Shown: piece by piece, positions 17,129 to 27,305 of the stretch
Numbering within the stretch: the stretch's first letter is position 1
Layout: each line of letters opens with the position of its first letter
From: Prauserella muralis
GTDB taxonomy: Bacteria; Actinomycetota; Actinomycetes; Mycobacteriales; Pseudonocardiaceae
DNA: 64,000 nucleotides
Assembly (NCBI RefSeq): GCF_003202285.1
Contig: NZ_MASW01000006.1
Coordinates: forward strand, 310,001-374,000
Reading direction: 5' to 3'
Notes under the pieces: generated by a model
The model's input: the letters and a program-made list of their open reading frames with translations, nothing else
What the model was told of the DNA's origin: nothing
Database searches by the model: none
Program-made: the position numbers and the translations under genes

Positions 17129-17790
17129 GCCCCGAGATTACCGGGCGGGGGACCGCTCGCCTTGCGCGCCCGCGCGCGGTCCGACCTGGCGACGATCCAG
17201 GCCGCGAGCACGCCACCGAGCGCACCGAACAGGTGTCCCTGCCACGAGATGCCCGGGTTGCCCGGCAGCACGCCCCACAGCATCCCGCCCCAGACGAACA
17301 GCAGCACGGCGGCCACGACGAGCTGCCCGAAACTTCGGCTGAAGATGCCCCGCACCAGCAGGAAGGCCAGCCAGCCGAAGGCGAGTCCCGACGCGCCGAC
17401 CGTGACGACCTGCGGCGGGGCGGTGAGCCACACGCCGAGCCCGCCGACGAGCCAGATGGTGGCCGTCACCGCCACCCACTGCCCGATGCCGCCCGCCATG
17501 GCGAGGAAGGCGAACACCAGCACCGGCACGGTGTTGGCGAACAGGTGCGACCAGCCGTCGTGCAGAACCGGCGCCCACGCGATGCCGTCCAGCCCGGACA
17601 GCGTGCGCGCGTGGATGCCGCCGAGATCCAGCTGCGCGGGCAGGATGACGTCGAGTAGCTCCACCAGGTAGAGCAGCACCGTGAAGGCCAGTGCGACGAC
17701 ACCCGCCGCGATCGGCCGCGGTGGCAGGATGCGTTTGGCCGGAGTGGCCTGCCGGCCGCCCGCCGGCACGGGCTGGGGCTGCGTGCTCAC
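17125..17790 (-). CDS. Rhomboid-family intramembrane serine protease
   Basis: A 221-residue polytopic membrane protein. The catalytic Ser134 is in GASGLAFGW, the partner His186 in GHLFGALGG, and the oxyanion Asn86 in HLFANTVPV, so the active site is intact. Six hydrophobic helices are visible; the N-terminal 20 residues are Pro/Gln-rich and cytoplasmic. Equivalent to Rv1337 between cysM and murI. The GTG start has a TAGCCT box 6 bases upstream and no ribosome-binding site, suggesting a leaderless transcript separate from cysM. Confidence 0.92.
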   Translation of the reverse strand: MSTQPQPVPAGGRQATPAKRILPPRPIAAGVVALAFTVLLYLVELLDVILPAQLDLGGIHARTLSGLDGIAWAPVLHDGWSHLFANTVPVLVFAFLAMAGGIGQWVAVTATIWLVGGLGVWLTAPPQVVTVGASGLAFGWLAFLLVRGIFSRSFGQLVVAAVLLFVWGGMLWGVLPGNPGISWQGHLFGALGGVLAAWIVARSDRARARKASGPPPGNLGA

Positions 17791-17796
17791 GTTCTC

Positions 17797-17802
17797 AGGC
17801 TA
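17797..17802 (-). promoter_or_regulatory. TAGCCT -10 box, leaderless start of the rhomboid gene
   Basis: On the minus strand TAGCCT ends 6 bases before the GTG at 17790, in the 84-base gap after cysM. Confidence 0.45.
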
Positions 17803-17874
17803 CGTCCGCGACCGGCAGGCTCACCTCGGTGAGAACCCTGAAATTCCGCCCCTGCTCACGGCGCGGGGCAGGTG

Positions 17875-19110
<1,236 letters not shown>

Positions 19111-19185
19111 TTACCTCCGCAAGTGGTTCTGACAGGACAGACGTCTGGGCCCGCGGCACTATTCCCCGCGTGAGCCGGGTGTGAC

Positions 19186-19650
19186 TCAGGCGTCGGGGAC
19201 GTCGTCGCTTCCGGTGTTGGCGAACATGTACGACTCGACGACCTCGACCGGCTCCTCGGTCACCACGCCGTCCACGATGCGGTACGAACGAAACTCGTGC
19301 TGCTCGGGGTCCCTGGTGGAGACCAGGACGTAGTGCGCGAAGGGTTCCTGGGCGAGCTTGATGTCGGTCCGCGAGGGGTAGGCCTCGGTCGCGGTGTGCG
19401 AGTGGTAGATCACGACGGGTGTCTCGTCGTTGGCGTCCATCTCGCGGTACAGCTTGAGCAGGTCGCCGGAGTCGAACTCGTAGAACGTCGGCGAGCGGGC
19501 CGCGTTGACCATCGGGACGAACCGCTCGGGGCGGTCACTCCCGTCATCGGGACCGGCGATGACGCCGCACGCCTCGTCCGGGTGGTCCCGGCGGGCATGG
19601 GCGACGATCGCGTCGACGAGGTCACGGCGGATCCGAAGCACGGTGAACAT
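19186..19650 (-). CDS. mec: JAMM metalloprotease Mec (CysO-cysteine peptidase)
   Basis: A 154-residue zinc protease of the JAMM/MPN+ family that releases cysteine from the CysO-cysteine adduct. The zinc motif is complete: Glu26 in HPDEACGVIAG, His83 and His85 in YHSHTATEA, Ser93 and Asp96 in YPSRTD. ATG at 19650 gives MFTVLRIRRDLVD, the normal start; the frame is open further upstream but without family match. Next to a CysO ending GGAR, it could also remove the two extra residues, as JAMM proteases do for some other sulfur carriers; that is inference. Confidence 0.94.
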   Translation of the reverse strand: MFTVLRIRRDLVDAIVAHARRDHPDEACGVIAGPDDGSDRPERFVPMVNAARSPTFYEFDSGDLLKLYREMDANDETPVVIYHSHTATEAYPSRTDIKLAQEPFAHYVLVSTRDPEQHEFRSYRIVDGVVTEEPVEVVESYMFANTGSDDVPDA

Positions 19651-19754
19651 CTTACGGGCTGGACAAGCGGTGTTCACACCGTGAGACACCCCACTGCCCT
19701 CACCCGGCCGGGTTCGGGTGCCCGGCCGCGGGTACAGCACCCGCGCACCAGGGA

Positions 19755-20770
<1,016 letters not shown>

Positions 20771-20774
<4 letters not shown>

Positions 20775-21328
20775 TCGGTGAGCGCCTGCACGAGGCTCTC
20801 CTGCACCCAGGTCAGCCAGTGGTAGACGCCGAGATGCGGGGCCCTCGGGTCCTCTTCCGGCAGCTCGTCGGGCATGTCCTCCTGCACGTCGAGCGCGGTG
20901 CCGAGCGCGAGCCGCACGTCGTTGAGCGCCGCGAGCCAGGCGTCGGCCTGCTCGTAGCTGAGCTTGATGTCGCCGCCCTCGGGCGGCAACGTCTGCAGCA
21001 CCACCGCCGCGACGCCGACCTTGGCCTCCAGGACCTCGGGCTCGTGCAGCGAACGCAGCGCCGCGGCCGAGTCCAGGTCCTCGGTGGTGGGATGGTCGGG
21101 ATCAAGGCGATGGAAGTCGGGCAGCAGCCGCGACAGCACGGGATCGTCGGGCCCCTCGCTCGGGCCCGTGCGGATCCCGGTCAGCTCCTCCAGCTCGTCC
21201 TGCGGGCTCTCCTCCGAACGGGCCCGCAGCATGTCCTCCACCTGGCTCACGAGTCCTCGCAGGACAGCGGCCTCCTGCTGCTCGAACCCGCCGAGCACCC
21301 TGCCGCCCTTGCGGCGCCAGCTCTTCAC
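20771..21328 (-). CDS. DUF2017 domain protein (Rv1332 homologue)
   Basis: A 185-residue cytoplasmic, mostly helical protein conserved in actinobacteria and always near clpS. It starts [34 protein letters not shown] and ends in a helical segment [18 protein letters not shown] then [20 protein letters not shown] at 21328 overlaps the clpS stop by 4 bases; a very long open frame upstream of it is an artefact of the opposite-strand pncB gene. Function unknown. Coupling to ClpS hints at a link to N-degron proteolysis, but nothing in the sequence shows it. Confidence 0.88.
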
Positions 21329-21609
21329 GACTGTTCCATCGTGGCCCACAGGCCGGCCGCGTGGAGCTTCGCGACGTCGCCCTCCACCTTCTCCTTGGTG
21401 CCGGAGGTGACGGCGGCCTTGCCCTTGTGGTGGACGTCGAGCATCAGTTTGGTCGCATGGTCTCTGCTGTACCCGAAGAGCTTCTGGAACACGTACGTCA
21501 CGTAGGACATGAGGTTCACCGGGTCGTTCCAGACAATGGTCTGCCACGGCTTGTCCCCGGCGCCCTGATCGGCACCGAGGGTCTGTTCGGCCTCGACGGG
21601 CGTGCTCAT
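21325..21609 (-). CDS. clpS: ATP-dependent Clp protease adaptor ClpS
   Basis: A 94-residue adaptor that hands N-degron substrates to ClpC/ClpA. The core [26 protein letters not shown] carries the N-degron pocket (Asn and Asp of WNDPVN), and [20 protein letters not shown] the ClpC contact surface. The N-terminal 20 residues are a flexible extension. First gene of the minus-strand conserved block; divergent from pncB. Confidence 0.95.
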   Translation of the reverse strand: MSTPVEAEQTLGADQGAGDKPWQTIVWNDPVNLMSYVTYVFQKLFGYSRDHATKLMLDVHHKGKAAVTSGTKEKVEGDVAKLHAAGLWATMEQS

Positions 21610-21721
21610 GACTCCATGGTGTCACGTTCGCCACGGGTGGTGCGGCACCAGGTCTCGCCATGTGGGTGACCGTGACGGCCTGCTCCCGCCACCGGCCGGA
21701 TCGCCGCATCACGCGCCGCAA

Positions 21722-21727
21722 TAGGCT
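21722..21727 (+). promoter_or_regulatory. TAGGCT -10 box, leaderless start of pncB
   Basis: TAGGCT ends 6 bases before the pncB ATG with no ribosome-binding sequence between. Confidence 0.5.
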
Positions 21728-21733
21728 CCAGCC

Positions 21734-23041
21734 ATGGCACCCACGGACGAGGCCGCGAACCCGGCGGGCAGCACCGCGCTGCTCACCGACCACTACGAGC
21801 TGACGATGCTGGGCAGCGCCCTTGCCGACGGCACGGGCAGGCGGGAGTGCGTGTTCGAGGTGTTCGCACGCAGGCTTCCCGCGGGACGCCGCTACGGCGT
21901 GGTCGCAGGCACCGGCCGGGTCCTCGACGCGATCTCCGACTTCCGGTTCACCGACGCCGAACTGAGCCAGCTCAAGGCCACCGCCGTCGTCGACGACGAC
22001 ACGCTCGACTGGCTGGCCGCCTACCGGTTCTCCGGCGACGTCGACGGCTACCCGGAGGGCGAGCTGTACTTCCCCGGCTCGCCGATCCTCACCGTGCGCG
22101 GCACGTTCGCCGAGGCGGTGGTGCTGGAGACCGTCGTGCTGTCCATCCTGAACCACGACAGCGCCGTCGCCTCCGCCGCGGCCAGGATGTCCAGCGCCGC
22201 CCACGGAAGGCCGATCATCGAGATGGGCGGCAGGCGCACCCACGAGATGGCCGCCGTCTCCGCCGCGCGCGCCGCCTACCTCGCCGGGTTCGCCACCACG
22301 TCGAACCTGGAGGCGGGCCGGCGCTACGACATCCCGACGCGCGGCACGGTGGCGCACGCGTTCATGCTGCTGCACGACACCGAGGAGGCGGCGTTTCGCG
22401 CGCAGGTGCAGAAGATGGGCGCGGACACCACCCTGCTGGTGGACACCTACGACATCACGGCGGGCATCGACACGGCCGTGCGCGTCGCGGGACCGGAACT
22501 GGGCGCCATCCGCATCGACTCCGGTGACGTCGGCGTGCTCGCCCGCAAGGCCCGCGAGCAGCTCGACGCCCTCGGCGCCACGGACACGCGCATCGTCGTG
22601 TCCGGTGACCTCGACGAGCACGCCATCGCCGCGTTGCGCGCCGAGCCGGTGGACGCCTACGGGGTCGGCACGTCGGTGGTCACCGGTTCCGGGGCGCCCA
22701 CCGCTGGCATGGTGTACAAGCTGGTGGAAGTGGACGGCAGGCCCGTCGCCAAGCGCAGCGAGCACAAGGCGTCGCGAGGCGGCCGCAAGTCCGCGCTGCG
22801 GCGGCACAAGCCCACCGGCACGGCGCTGGAGGAGGTCGTCTACCCGACGGCGAAGCCGCCGGAGCGCGGCGAGCACGACCGGGAGCTGCACATCCCGCTG
22901 ATGCGCGCTGGACAACAGGTGCCGCAACTGCCCACCCTCGAAGACGGAAGGCAACGACTGCGCAGGGCGCTGGTGAGCCTGCCGTGGGAGGGTCTCAAGC
23001 TCTCCGGTGGCGATCCGGCGATTCCCACGACGTTCTTCTAG
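21734..23041 (+). CDS. pncB: Nicotinate phosphoribosyltransferase
   Basis: A 435-residue enzyme that joins nicotinate to PRPP, feeding the NAD salvage pathway. LLTDHYELTML near residue 16 and the phosphorylatable active-site histidine His208 in RGTVAHAFMLLH are visible, as are the PRPP-binding IRIDSGDV near 260 and VVSGDLDEH near 288. It lacks any fused domain. First gene of a three-gene set with pncA and a PfkB kinase; divergent from clpS as in mycobacteria (Rv1330c/Rv1331). Confidence 0.95.
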   Translation: MAPTDEAANPAGSTALLTDHYELTMLGSALADGTGRRECVFEVFARRLPAGRRYGVVAGTGRVLDAISDFRFTDAELSQLKATAVVDDDTLDWLAAYRFSGDVDGYPEGELYFPGSPILTVRGTFAEAVVLETVVLSILNHDSAVASAAARMSSAAHGRPIIEMGGRRTHEMAAVSAARAAYLAGFATTSNLEAGRRYDIPTRGTVAHAFMLLHDTEEAAFRAQVQKMGADTTLLVDTYDITAGIDTAVRVAGPELGAIRIDSGDVGVLARKAREQLDALGATDTRIVVSGDLDEHAIAALRAEPVDAYGVGTSVVTGSGAPTAGMVYKLVEVDGRPVAKRSEHKASRGGRKSALRRHKPTGTALEEVVYPTAKPPERGEHDRELHIPLMRAGQQVPQLPTLEDGRQRLRRALVSLPWEGLKLSGGDPAIPTTFF

Positions 23042-23065
23042 GAACCGTTGCAGCCAGGAGGAACC

Positions 23066-23638
23066 ATGACTACCGCGCTGATCGTGGTGGATGTGCAGAA
23101 CGACTTCTGCGAGGGCGGCGCCCTCGCCGTCGCGGGCGGCGCCGCGGTCGCCGAGGCGATCTCGCGGCACGCCAGGCGGGACGGCTACGCGCACGTCGTG
23201 GCCACGCGCGACTACCACATCGACCCTGGCGCGCATTTCAGCGACAACCCCGACTTCGTGCGGTCGTGGCCCCCGCACTGCGTCGCGGGCACGGCGGGCG
23301 CCGGGTTCCACCCGCAACTGGACATCACGCCGATCACGGCCGTGTTCTCCAAAGGCCAGTACAGCGACGGCTACTCCGGCTTCGAGGGGCAGACCGACGA
23401 CGGCGATACGCTCGCCGGCTGGCTGCGCTCGCGCAACGTGACCGGCGTGGACGTCGTCGGCATCGCCACCGACCACTGCGTGCGGGCCACGGCGCTCGAC
23501 GCCGCGAGGTCCGGGCTCTCGGTGCGCGTGCTGGCAGACCTCACCGCGGGCGTCTCGAAGTCCACTGTGGACGCGGCACTCGCCGAGCTGGCCGGTGCCG
23601 GGGTCGAGGTCAGCGGCGCCCCGCGGGTCGCTTCGTGA
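23066..23638 (+). CDS. pncA: Nicotinamidase
   Basis: A 190-residue isochorismatase-fold amidase converting nicotinamide to nicotinate, the substrate of the upstream PncB. Catalytic triad Asp9 (VVDVQNDF), Lys96 (FSKGQYS) and Cys138 (TDHCVRATAL); metal ligands Asp49, His51, His57 and His71 (RDYHIDPGAHF, WPPHC). ATG at 23066 is chosen over a TTG at 23048 because AGGAGG lies 5 bases upstream. Its stop overlaps the kinase start by 4 bases. In mycobacteria this enzyme also activates pyrazinamide. Confidence 0.96.
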   Translation: MTTALIVVDVQNDFCEGGALAVAGGAAVAEAISRHARRDGYAHVVATRDYHIDPGAHFSDNPDFVRSWPPHCVAGTAGAGFHPQLDITPITAVFSKGQYSDGYSGFEGQTDDGDTLAGWLRSRNVTGVDVVGIATDHCVRATALDAARSGLSVRVLADLTAGVSKSTVDAALAELAGAGVEVSGAPRVAS

Positions 23639-24579
23639 GCGAAGCGGGTCTGCTGACCTTCGGTGAGGGCCTCGCGGCGTTCAGCACGGTCTCGGGCAAG
23701 CTGCGGCACGCGACGTCGGTGGAGGTGAGCATCGCGGGGCCGGAGGCCGGGGTCGCCATCGGCGTGGCCCGGCTCGGCGTGGCCGCCGCGTGGGCTGGCC
23801 GGGTCGGCGCCGACGAGCCCGGCGCCCTGGTGCTGTCGCGGCTGCGCGACGAGGGCGTGGACACCTCGGCGGCGATGACCGACCAGGAGGCCTCCACGGG
23901 CCTGGTGCTCAAGGACTTCCGCACCACCGACTCGACGCGCTCGGCCTACTACCGGCACGGCAGCGCGGGCAGCAGGCTCTGCCCGGAGGACCTGCCGGAG
24001 GACCGCATCGCCGACGCGGGTGTGCTGCACCTGACCGGGATCACGCCTGCGCTGTCCGACACGGCGGCGAAGGCCGTGTTCGCCGCCGTGGACGTGGCCC
24101 GCGACGAGGGCGTGCCCGTGTCGTTCGACGTCGCCTACCAGCAGGCGCTGTGGCCGCCGGAGGACGCCCGCGACGTGCTGCGCGAGCTGATCACCAGGGC
24201 CGACATCGTGTTCGCGGGTGACGACGAGGCGCGGCTGCTCGGATTCACCGGCCCTGCGGGGGAACTGGCCGAGAACCTGGCCGCGCTGGGCCCCGAGCAG
24301 GTGGTGGTGAAGCTGGGGCCGCGCGGCGCGATCGCCGAACTGGGCGGCGTGCGCTACGACGTGCCGACCTACCCGGTGCGCGCGGTGGACTCCGACGGCG
24401 CCGACGACGCGTTCATCGCCGGGTTTCTCGCCGACTTCCTCGCCGGGGCGCCGCCGGAGCGCCGCGTGCGCACCGCCGCCGCCTGCCGGGCGTTCGCCCT
24501 GACGGTGCCGGGCGAGTGGGAGGCACTGCCCGACCGCGACGAGCTCAAGCAGCTCAGCCCCCGAAGGGATCGCAGCTAG
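23635..24579 (+). CDS. PfkB-family sugar kinase, 2-keto-3-deoxygluconokinase-like, with altered motifs
   Basis: A 314-residue ribokinase-fold protein starting at a GTG that overlaps the pncA stop by 4 bases (an open frame continuing further upstream is a shadow of pncA). The layout LLTFGEGLAAF, GRVGADEPG, SAYYRHGSAGSRL and VVVKLGPRGA follows the KdgK subgroup. Two usually invariant spots differ: the N-terminal sugar-binding GGxxxNVA reads AGPEAGVA (Gly39 in place of Asn), and the C-terminal GAGD anion-hole/catalytic motif reads GADD at 255-258, keeping the final catalytic Asp but replacing its preceding Gly by Asp. Substrate and even activity are therefore uncertain. Co-translation with pncA suggests a link to NAD salvage, which is inference. 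Its end overlaps the next, convergent gene by 26 bases. Confidence 0.82.
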   Translation: MSEAGLLTFGEGLAAFSTVSGKLRHATSVEVSIAGPEAGVAIGVARLGVAAAWAGRVGADEPGALVLSRLRDEGVDTSAAMTDQEASTGLVLKDFRTTDSTRSAYYRHGSAGSRLCPEDLPEDRIADAGVLHLTGITPALSDTAAKAVFAAVDVARDEGVPVSFDVAYQQALWPPEDARDVLRELITRADIVFAGDDEARLLGFTGPAGELAENLAALGPEQVVVKLGPRGAIAELGGVRYDVPTYPVRAVDSDGADDAFIAGFLADFLAGAPPERRVRTAAACRAFALTVPGEWEALPDRDELKQLSPRRDRS

Positions 24580-25213
24580 CGGTGCCCAGCACGATGTCAC
24601 CGCTGCCGGGCCCGCCCTCGGGGAAGAGCACGATGCGCAGCGTGTGCGTGGTGAGGCTGCCGTCCGGCAGCGACGGCACGACGAGCTCGTTGAGCACGAT
24701 CCGCGCCATCGGCGGGTCCCCCGGCTTCGCGCCGGGGATGGTCAGCGTGTGGTTGGGCTTGATGTCGGCGGGCACGGTGAAGCCCGACACGCCACCCAGT
24801 TCGACGTAGCCGCTGCTGCCCTTGGCCGTGGTGCGGCATTCGGCACTGTAGGTGCGCACGCGGATGGTGGGGCCGCCGAACTGGCGCAGGACCTTCGTCT
24901 CGAACCGCTGGCCCGCGACCTTGGCGCTGGACGTGCCGTCCCCCGACCTCGTGCACGAGGTCTCGCCCCTGCCGTACTCCGTGGTGGAGCCGACCCGGGT
25001 GCCGCCGGAGCTGTTGGCGGGCGGCCCGGCGACGACGTCGCACGGCGCGATCGGTGCCGCCTGCGCCGGTGTGCCGCCGACGACGATGTCGGCCTCGCCC
25101 AGCGACGCCGACGCCGTCGAGGTGGGCGCCTGCGCGGCCTGTGCCGACGCGGGCAGCACCACCGCCCCCGCCGCGAGCATCGCCACCGCCACCGTCTTGC
25201 TGATCTTCGACAT
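24554..25213 (-). CDS. Secreted protein resembling the choice-of-anchor P family
   Basis: A 219-residue exported protein. Signal peptide MSKISKTVAVAMLAAGAVVLPASAQA precedes a Ser/Thr/Ala-rich stretch and a beta-rich domain with four cysteines (APCDVVAG, ETSCTRSG, AECRTTA, ASCDPFGG) that probably form two disulfides. The ending DGSLTTHTLRIVLFP then GSGDIVLGTASCDPF resembles the 'choice-of-anchor P' secreted proteins of actinobacteria. GGGAG precedes the start; ATG at 25213 preferred over GTG at 25216. No enzymatic motif. Convergent and overlapping with the PfkB kinase. Confidence 0.7.
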   Translation of the reverse strand: MSKISKTVAVAMLAAGAVVLPASAQAAQAPTSTASASLGEADIVVGGTPAQAAPIAPCDVVAGPPANSSGGTRVGSTTEYGRGETSCTRSGDGTSSAKVAGQRFETKVLRQFGGPTIRVRTYSAECRTTAKGSSGYVELGGVSGFTVPADIKPNHTLTIPGAKPGDPPMARIVLNELVVPSLPDGSLTTHTLRIVLFPEGGPGSGDIVLGTASCDPFGG

Positions 25214-25274
25214 CACCGCTCCCGTGCCGTCGTCGCGGACAAACTCGCCTCATCGACATCGGCGGCGGCGCGGG

Positions 25275-25325
25275 CCTGCCTGACCCGCACGAGCGGATGT
25301 CACCCGCACGTGTGGGTCAGGCAGG
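25275..25325 (-). terminator. Terminator hairpin after the GDPD gene
   Basis: Arms 25275-25291 and 25309-25325 (CCTGCCTGACCC... ) pair over 17 bases with one mismatch and a 17-base loop. It begins 7 bases after the stop of the minus-strand glycerophosphodiesterase gene, where an intrinsic terminator is expected. Confidence 0.65.
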
Positions 25326-25332
25326 TACCGGC

Positions 25333-27177
25333 TCAGGCTCCGGCGAGGATGCGGATGTCGCCGAGCAGCAGGCGCTCCTGCTCGGGCGTGAACGGCGCCG
25401 CGCGGACGGCGTGCGCGACGAGCGTCCAGCGGCCCGCGTCGAGATGCCGCAGGATCGTGGCGGTGTGCTGGGCCGGAACCGCGGCCTCGGCCACCAGCAC
25501 GCGCACCCCGGTCGGGTCCACGACCACGTCGAAGGCCGAGCCGGCCTCGGCGACCCCACCGGGGCCCTCGGCCACGGCCGTGAGCGTGTGCCTGCCCGCC
25601 GCCAGCGTGCGCGGGTCGATCGGCGTGCCCGCCTCGATGGGCGCGCCGTCGAGGGTCAGCGTCACCGTGTCGGCCTCGGCGGCCTGCACGGCCACGGTCA
25701 CCGGGGTGTGGCGGCGCACGGTCGCGCCGTCGGCGGGGGCGGTGATGGCCACGGTCGGCGCCGCCGCCGGATCCTGCTCGGCGCGCTGCCGCCAGCCGTA
25801 GTGCTCACCGGCGCGGTTGGTGATGACCGCGTCGACGCCCAGCTCGCTCAGCTGCTCCCAGCGGGCGGCGTCGTCGATGGTGTAGGGCATCACGGCGATG
25901 CCGGCGTCGTTGAGCGTGCCCACCGTGCCGGGCCGGGTCAGCAGCGCGGTGACCGACGGGTTGTAGGCCACGACGCCGAAGTCTCGGGCGGTGGCGAGCG
26001 GGTCGGCGTCCAGCGACGAGCGCAGCAGGCCGAGCGGAAGCCGCGGCGCCAGGTCGCGGGCGTCGCGCAGCACCTGCTCGTCGAAGCTCTGCAGCAGCAC
26101 CTGCTCGGTCATGCCGCGCGTCAGCACCTCCTCGACGATGCCCTGGGTCTCGGCCCGCGTCTCGGGGCCCTTGACCTCCAGCAGCAGCGTCGAGCCGCTG
26201 TCCTTGACGAGGTCGAGCACCTGGCCCAGCGTCGGCACGCGCTGGCCGGCGAAGGCGGGCGAGAACCACGAGCCCGCATCGAGCCCGGTGACGTAGTCGG
26301 CGGTGAGCGAGGACACCGCCCCGGTGCCGTCGGTGGTGCGGTCGACGGTGGAGTCGTGCATGACCACGGCAACGCCGTCGGCGGTGGTGTGCGCGTCGAT
26401 CTCGACGTACTCGGAGCGGGCGCGGATGCCCGCCTCGACGGCCGCTAGCGTGTTCTCGGGTGCGGCCGACGAGTAGCCGCGGTGGGCCACGGTGAGCGGC
26501 AGCGCGCCGTCCGGCTGGGTCACCGGCAGGGGCTCCAGCTCGGTGACCCGCACGTCGTCGACGCTGATCCTGGCGCCGTCGGCGATGAAGCCGAGCACGC
26601 CGTCGGCGCTGCGAGGCAGCTGCGTGGTGGCCAGCACGGTCTGCCCGTCGAAGCTCCACGTGGCCTTCGTGCCGTGCACCTCGACGCTCATCCGCACGTC
26701 GCGGCCCGTGCCCGCGTCGTACGGGGCGGAGGCGGTGTCGGTGACGTTCCAGGTGTTGGCCCGGGTGCGGGTGGCGAACTCGATGCCGTTGCTCGCACTG
26801 GACTGCGACCGCATGATGGCCTGGCTCCACGGCACGGCGCCGGACGGGTCGATGTCGAGCATGATGCCCGCCCACCGGCTCGCGTTGTTCACGGTCTCGA
26901 ACCTAACCGTTGCCTCGGCGCGAAAGTCCCGCAGGTGGGTGCCGAACGTGATGCGGGAAAGACTGCCGGGCTGCGTGTTCACGAGCCTGCCGCCGCTGAC
27001 CTCCCACTGGCCCGCGACGGGCGAGAAGCCCTCCGGCAGCGTCGTGCCGTCGAACGACTCGGCGACGACGACGTCGCCCGGGTCGGCGGCGGCGAGCTGG
27101 GGCAGGGCGGGGCCGGTGGCGGTGAGGGCGGTCGCCGCCAGCAGGCAGGCCAGCGACCGGGACCGGATGCGTCTCAT
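25333..27177 (-). CDS. Secreted glycerophosphodiester phosphodiesterase with LamG-like and Ig-like domains
   Basis: A 614-residue exported protein. A signal peptide (MRRIRSRSLACLLAATALTA, about 32 residues) leads into a concanavalin/LamG-like domain (about 35-215; VVVAESFDGTTLPEGF, WSFDGQTVLATTQL). The GDPD catalytic domain follows from about 228 to 475: AHRGYSSAAPENT (His near 232), EIDAHTTADGVAVVMHD, LLLEVKGPE, ending in DAVITNRAGEHYG. The last 130 residues are an Ig-like beta domain (VTLTLDGAPIE, AGRHTLTAVAEG). It probably degrades extracellular glycerophosphodiesters such as deacylated phospholipid or teichoic acid. Divergent from dinG; own terminator downstream. Confidence 0.92.
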   Translation of the reverse strand: MRRIRSRSLACLLAATALTATGPALPQLAAADPGDVVVAESFDGTTLPEGFSPVAGQWEVSGGRLVNTQPGSLSRITFGTHLRDFRAEATVRFETVNNASRWAGIMLDIDPSGAVPWSQAIMRSQSSASNGIEFATRTRANTWNVTDTASAPYDAGTGRDVRMSVEVHGTKATWSFDGQTVLATTQLPRSADGVLGFIADGARISVDDVRVTELEPLPVTQPDGALPLTVAHRGYSSAAPENTLAAVEAGIRARSEYVEIDAHTTADGVAVVMHDSTVDRTTDGTGAVSSLTADYVTGLDAGSWFSPAFAGQRVPTLGQVLDLVKDSGSTLLLEVKGPETRAETQGIVEEVLTRGMTEQVLLQSFDEQVLRDARDLAPRLPLGLLRSSLDADPLATARDFGVVAYNPSVTALLTRPGTVGTLNDAGIAVMPYTIDDAARWEQLSELGVDAVITNRAGEHYGWRQRAEQDPAAAPTVAITAPADGATVRRHTPVTVAVQAAEADTVTLTLDGAPIEAGTPIDPRTLAAGRHTLTAVAEGPGGVAEAGSAFDVVVDPTGVRVLVAEAAVPAQHTATILRHLDAGRWTLVAHAVRAAPFTPEQERLLLGDIRILAGA

Positions 27178-27291
27178 CGGGCTGACGTTATGTCCGGTTC
27201 CTGACCGGCCGGTGAGGCATGGATGGAGCTTTCGTGATCACCAGACGACCGGATGGGGCCGACCGCGGCCGATCCTGACGGTGGGGGCGGG

Positions 27292-27297
27292 TAACGT
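27292..27297 (+). promoter_or_regulatory. TAACGT -10-like box before dinG
   Basis: TAACGT ends 8 bases before the dinG GTG, again with no ribosome-binding sequence, compatible with a leaderless mRNA. Confidence 0.35.
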
Positions 27298-27305
27298 CTC
27301 GGTCC

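Noticed and set aside
19138-19147. Palindrome CAGACGTCTG between mec and cysO
   Set aside because: Only 10 bases and within a short intergenic gap of one transcription unit; no second copy seen to support an operator.
22984-23634. N-terminal extension of the PfkB kinase through the pncA gene
   Set aside because: The extension is a shadow of pncA in another frame; the GTG at 23635 gives the normal family start.
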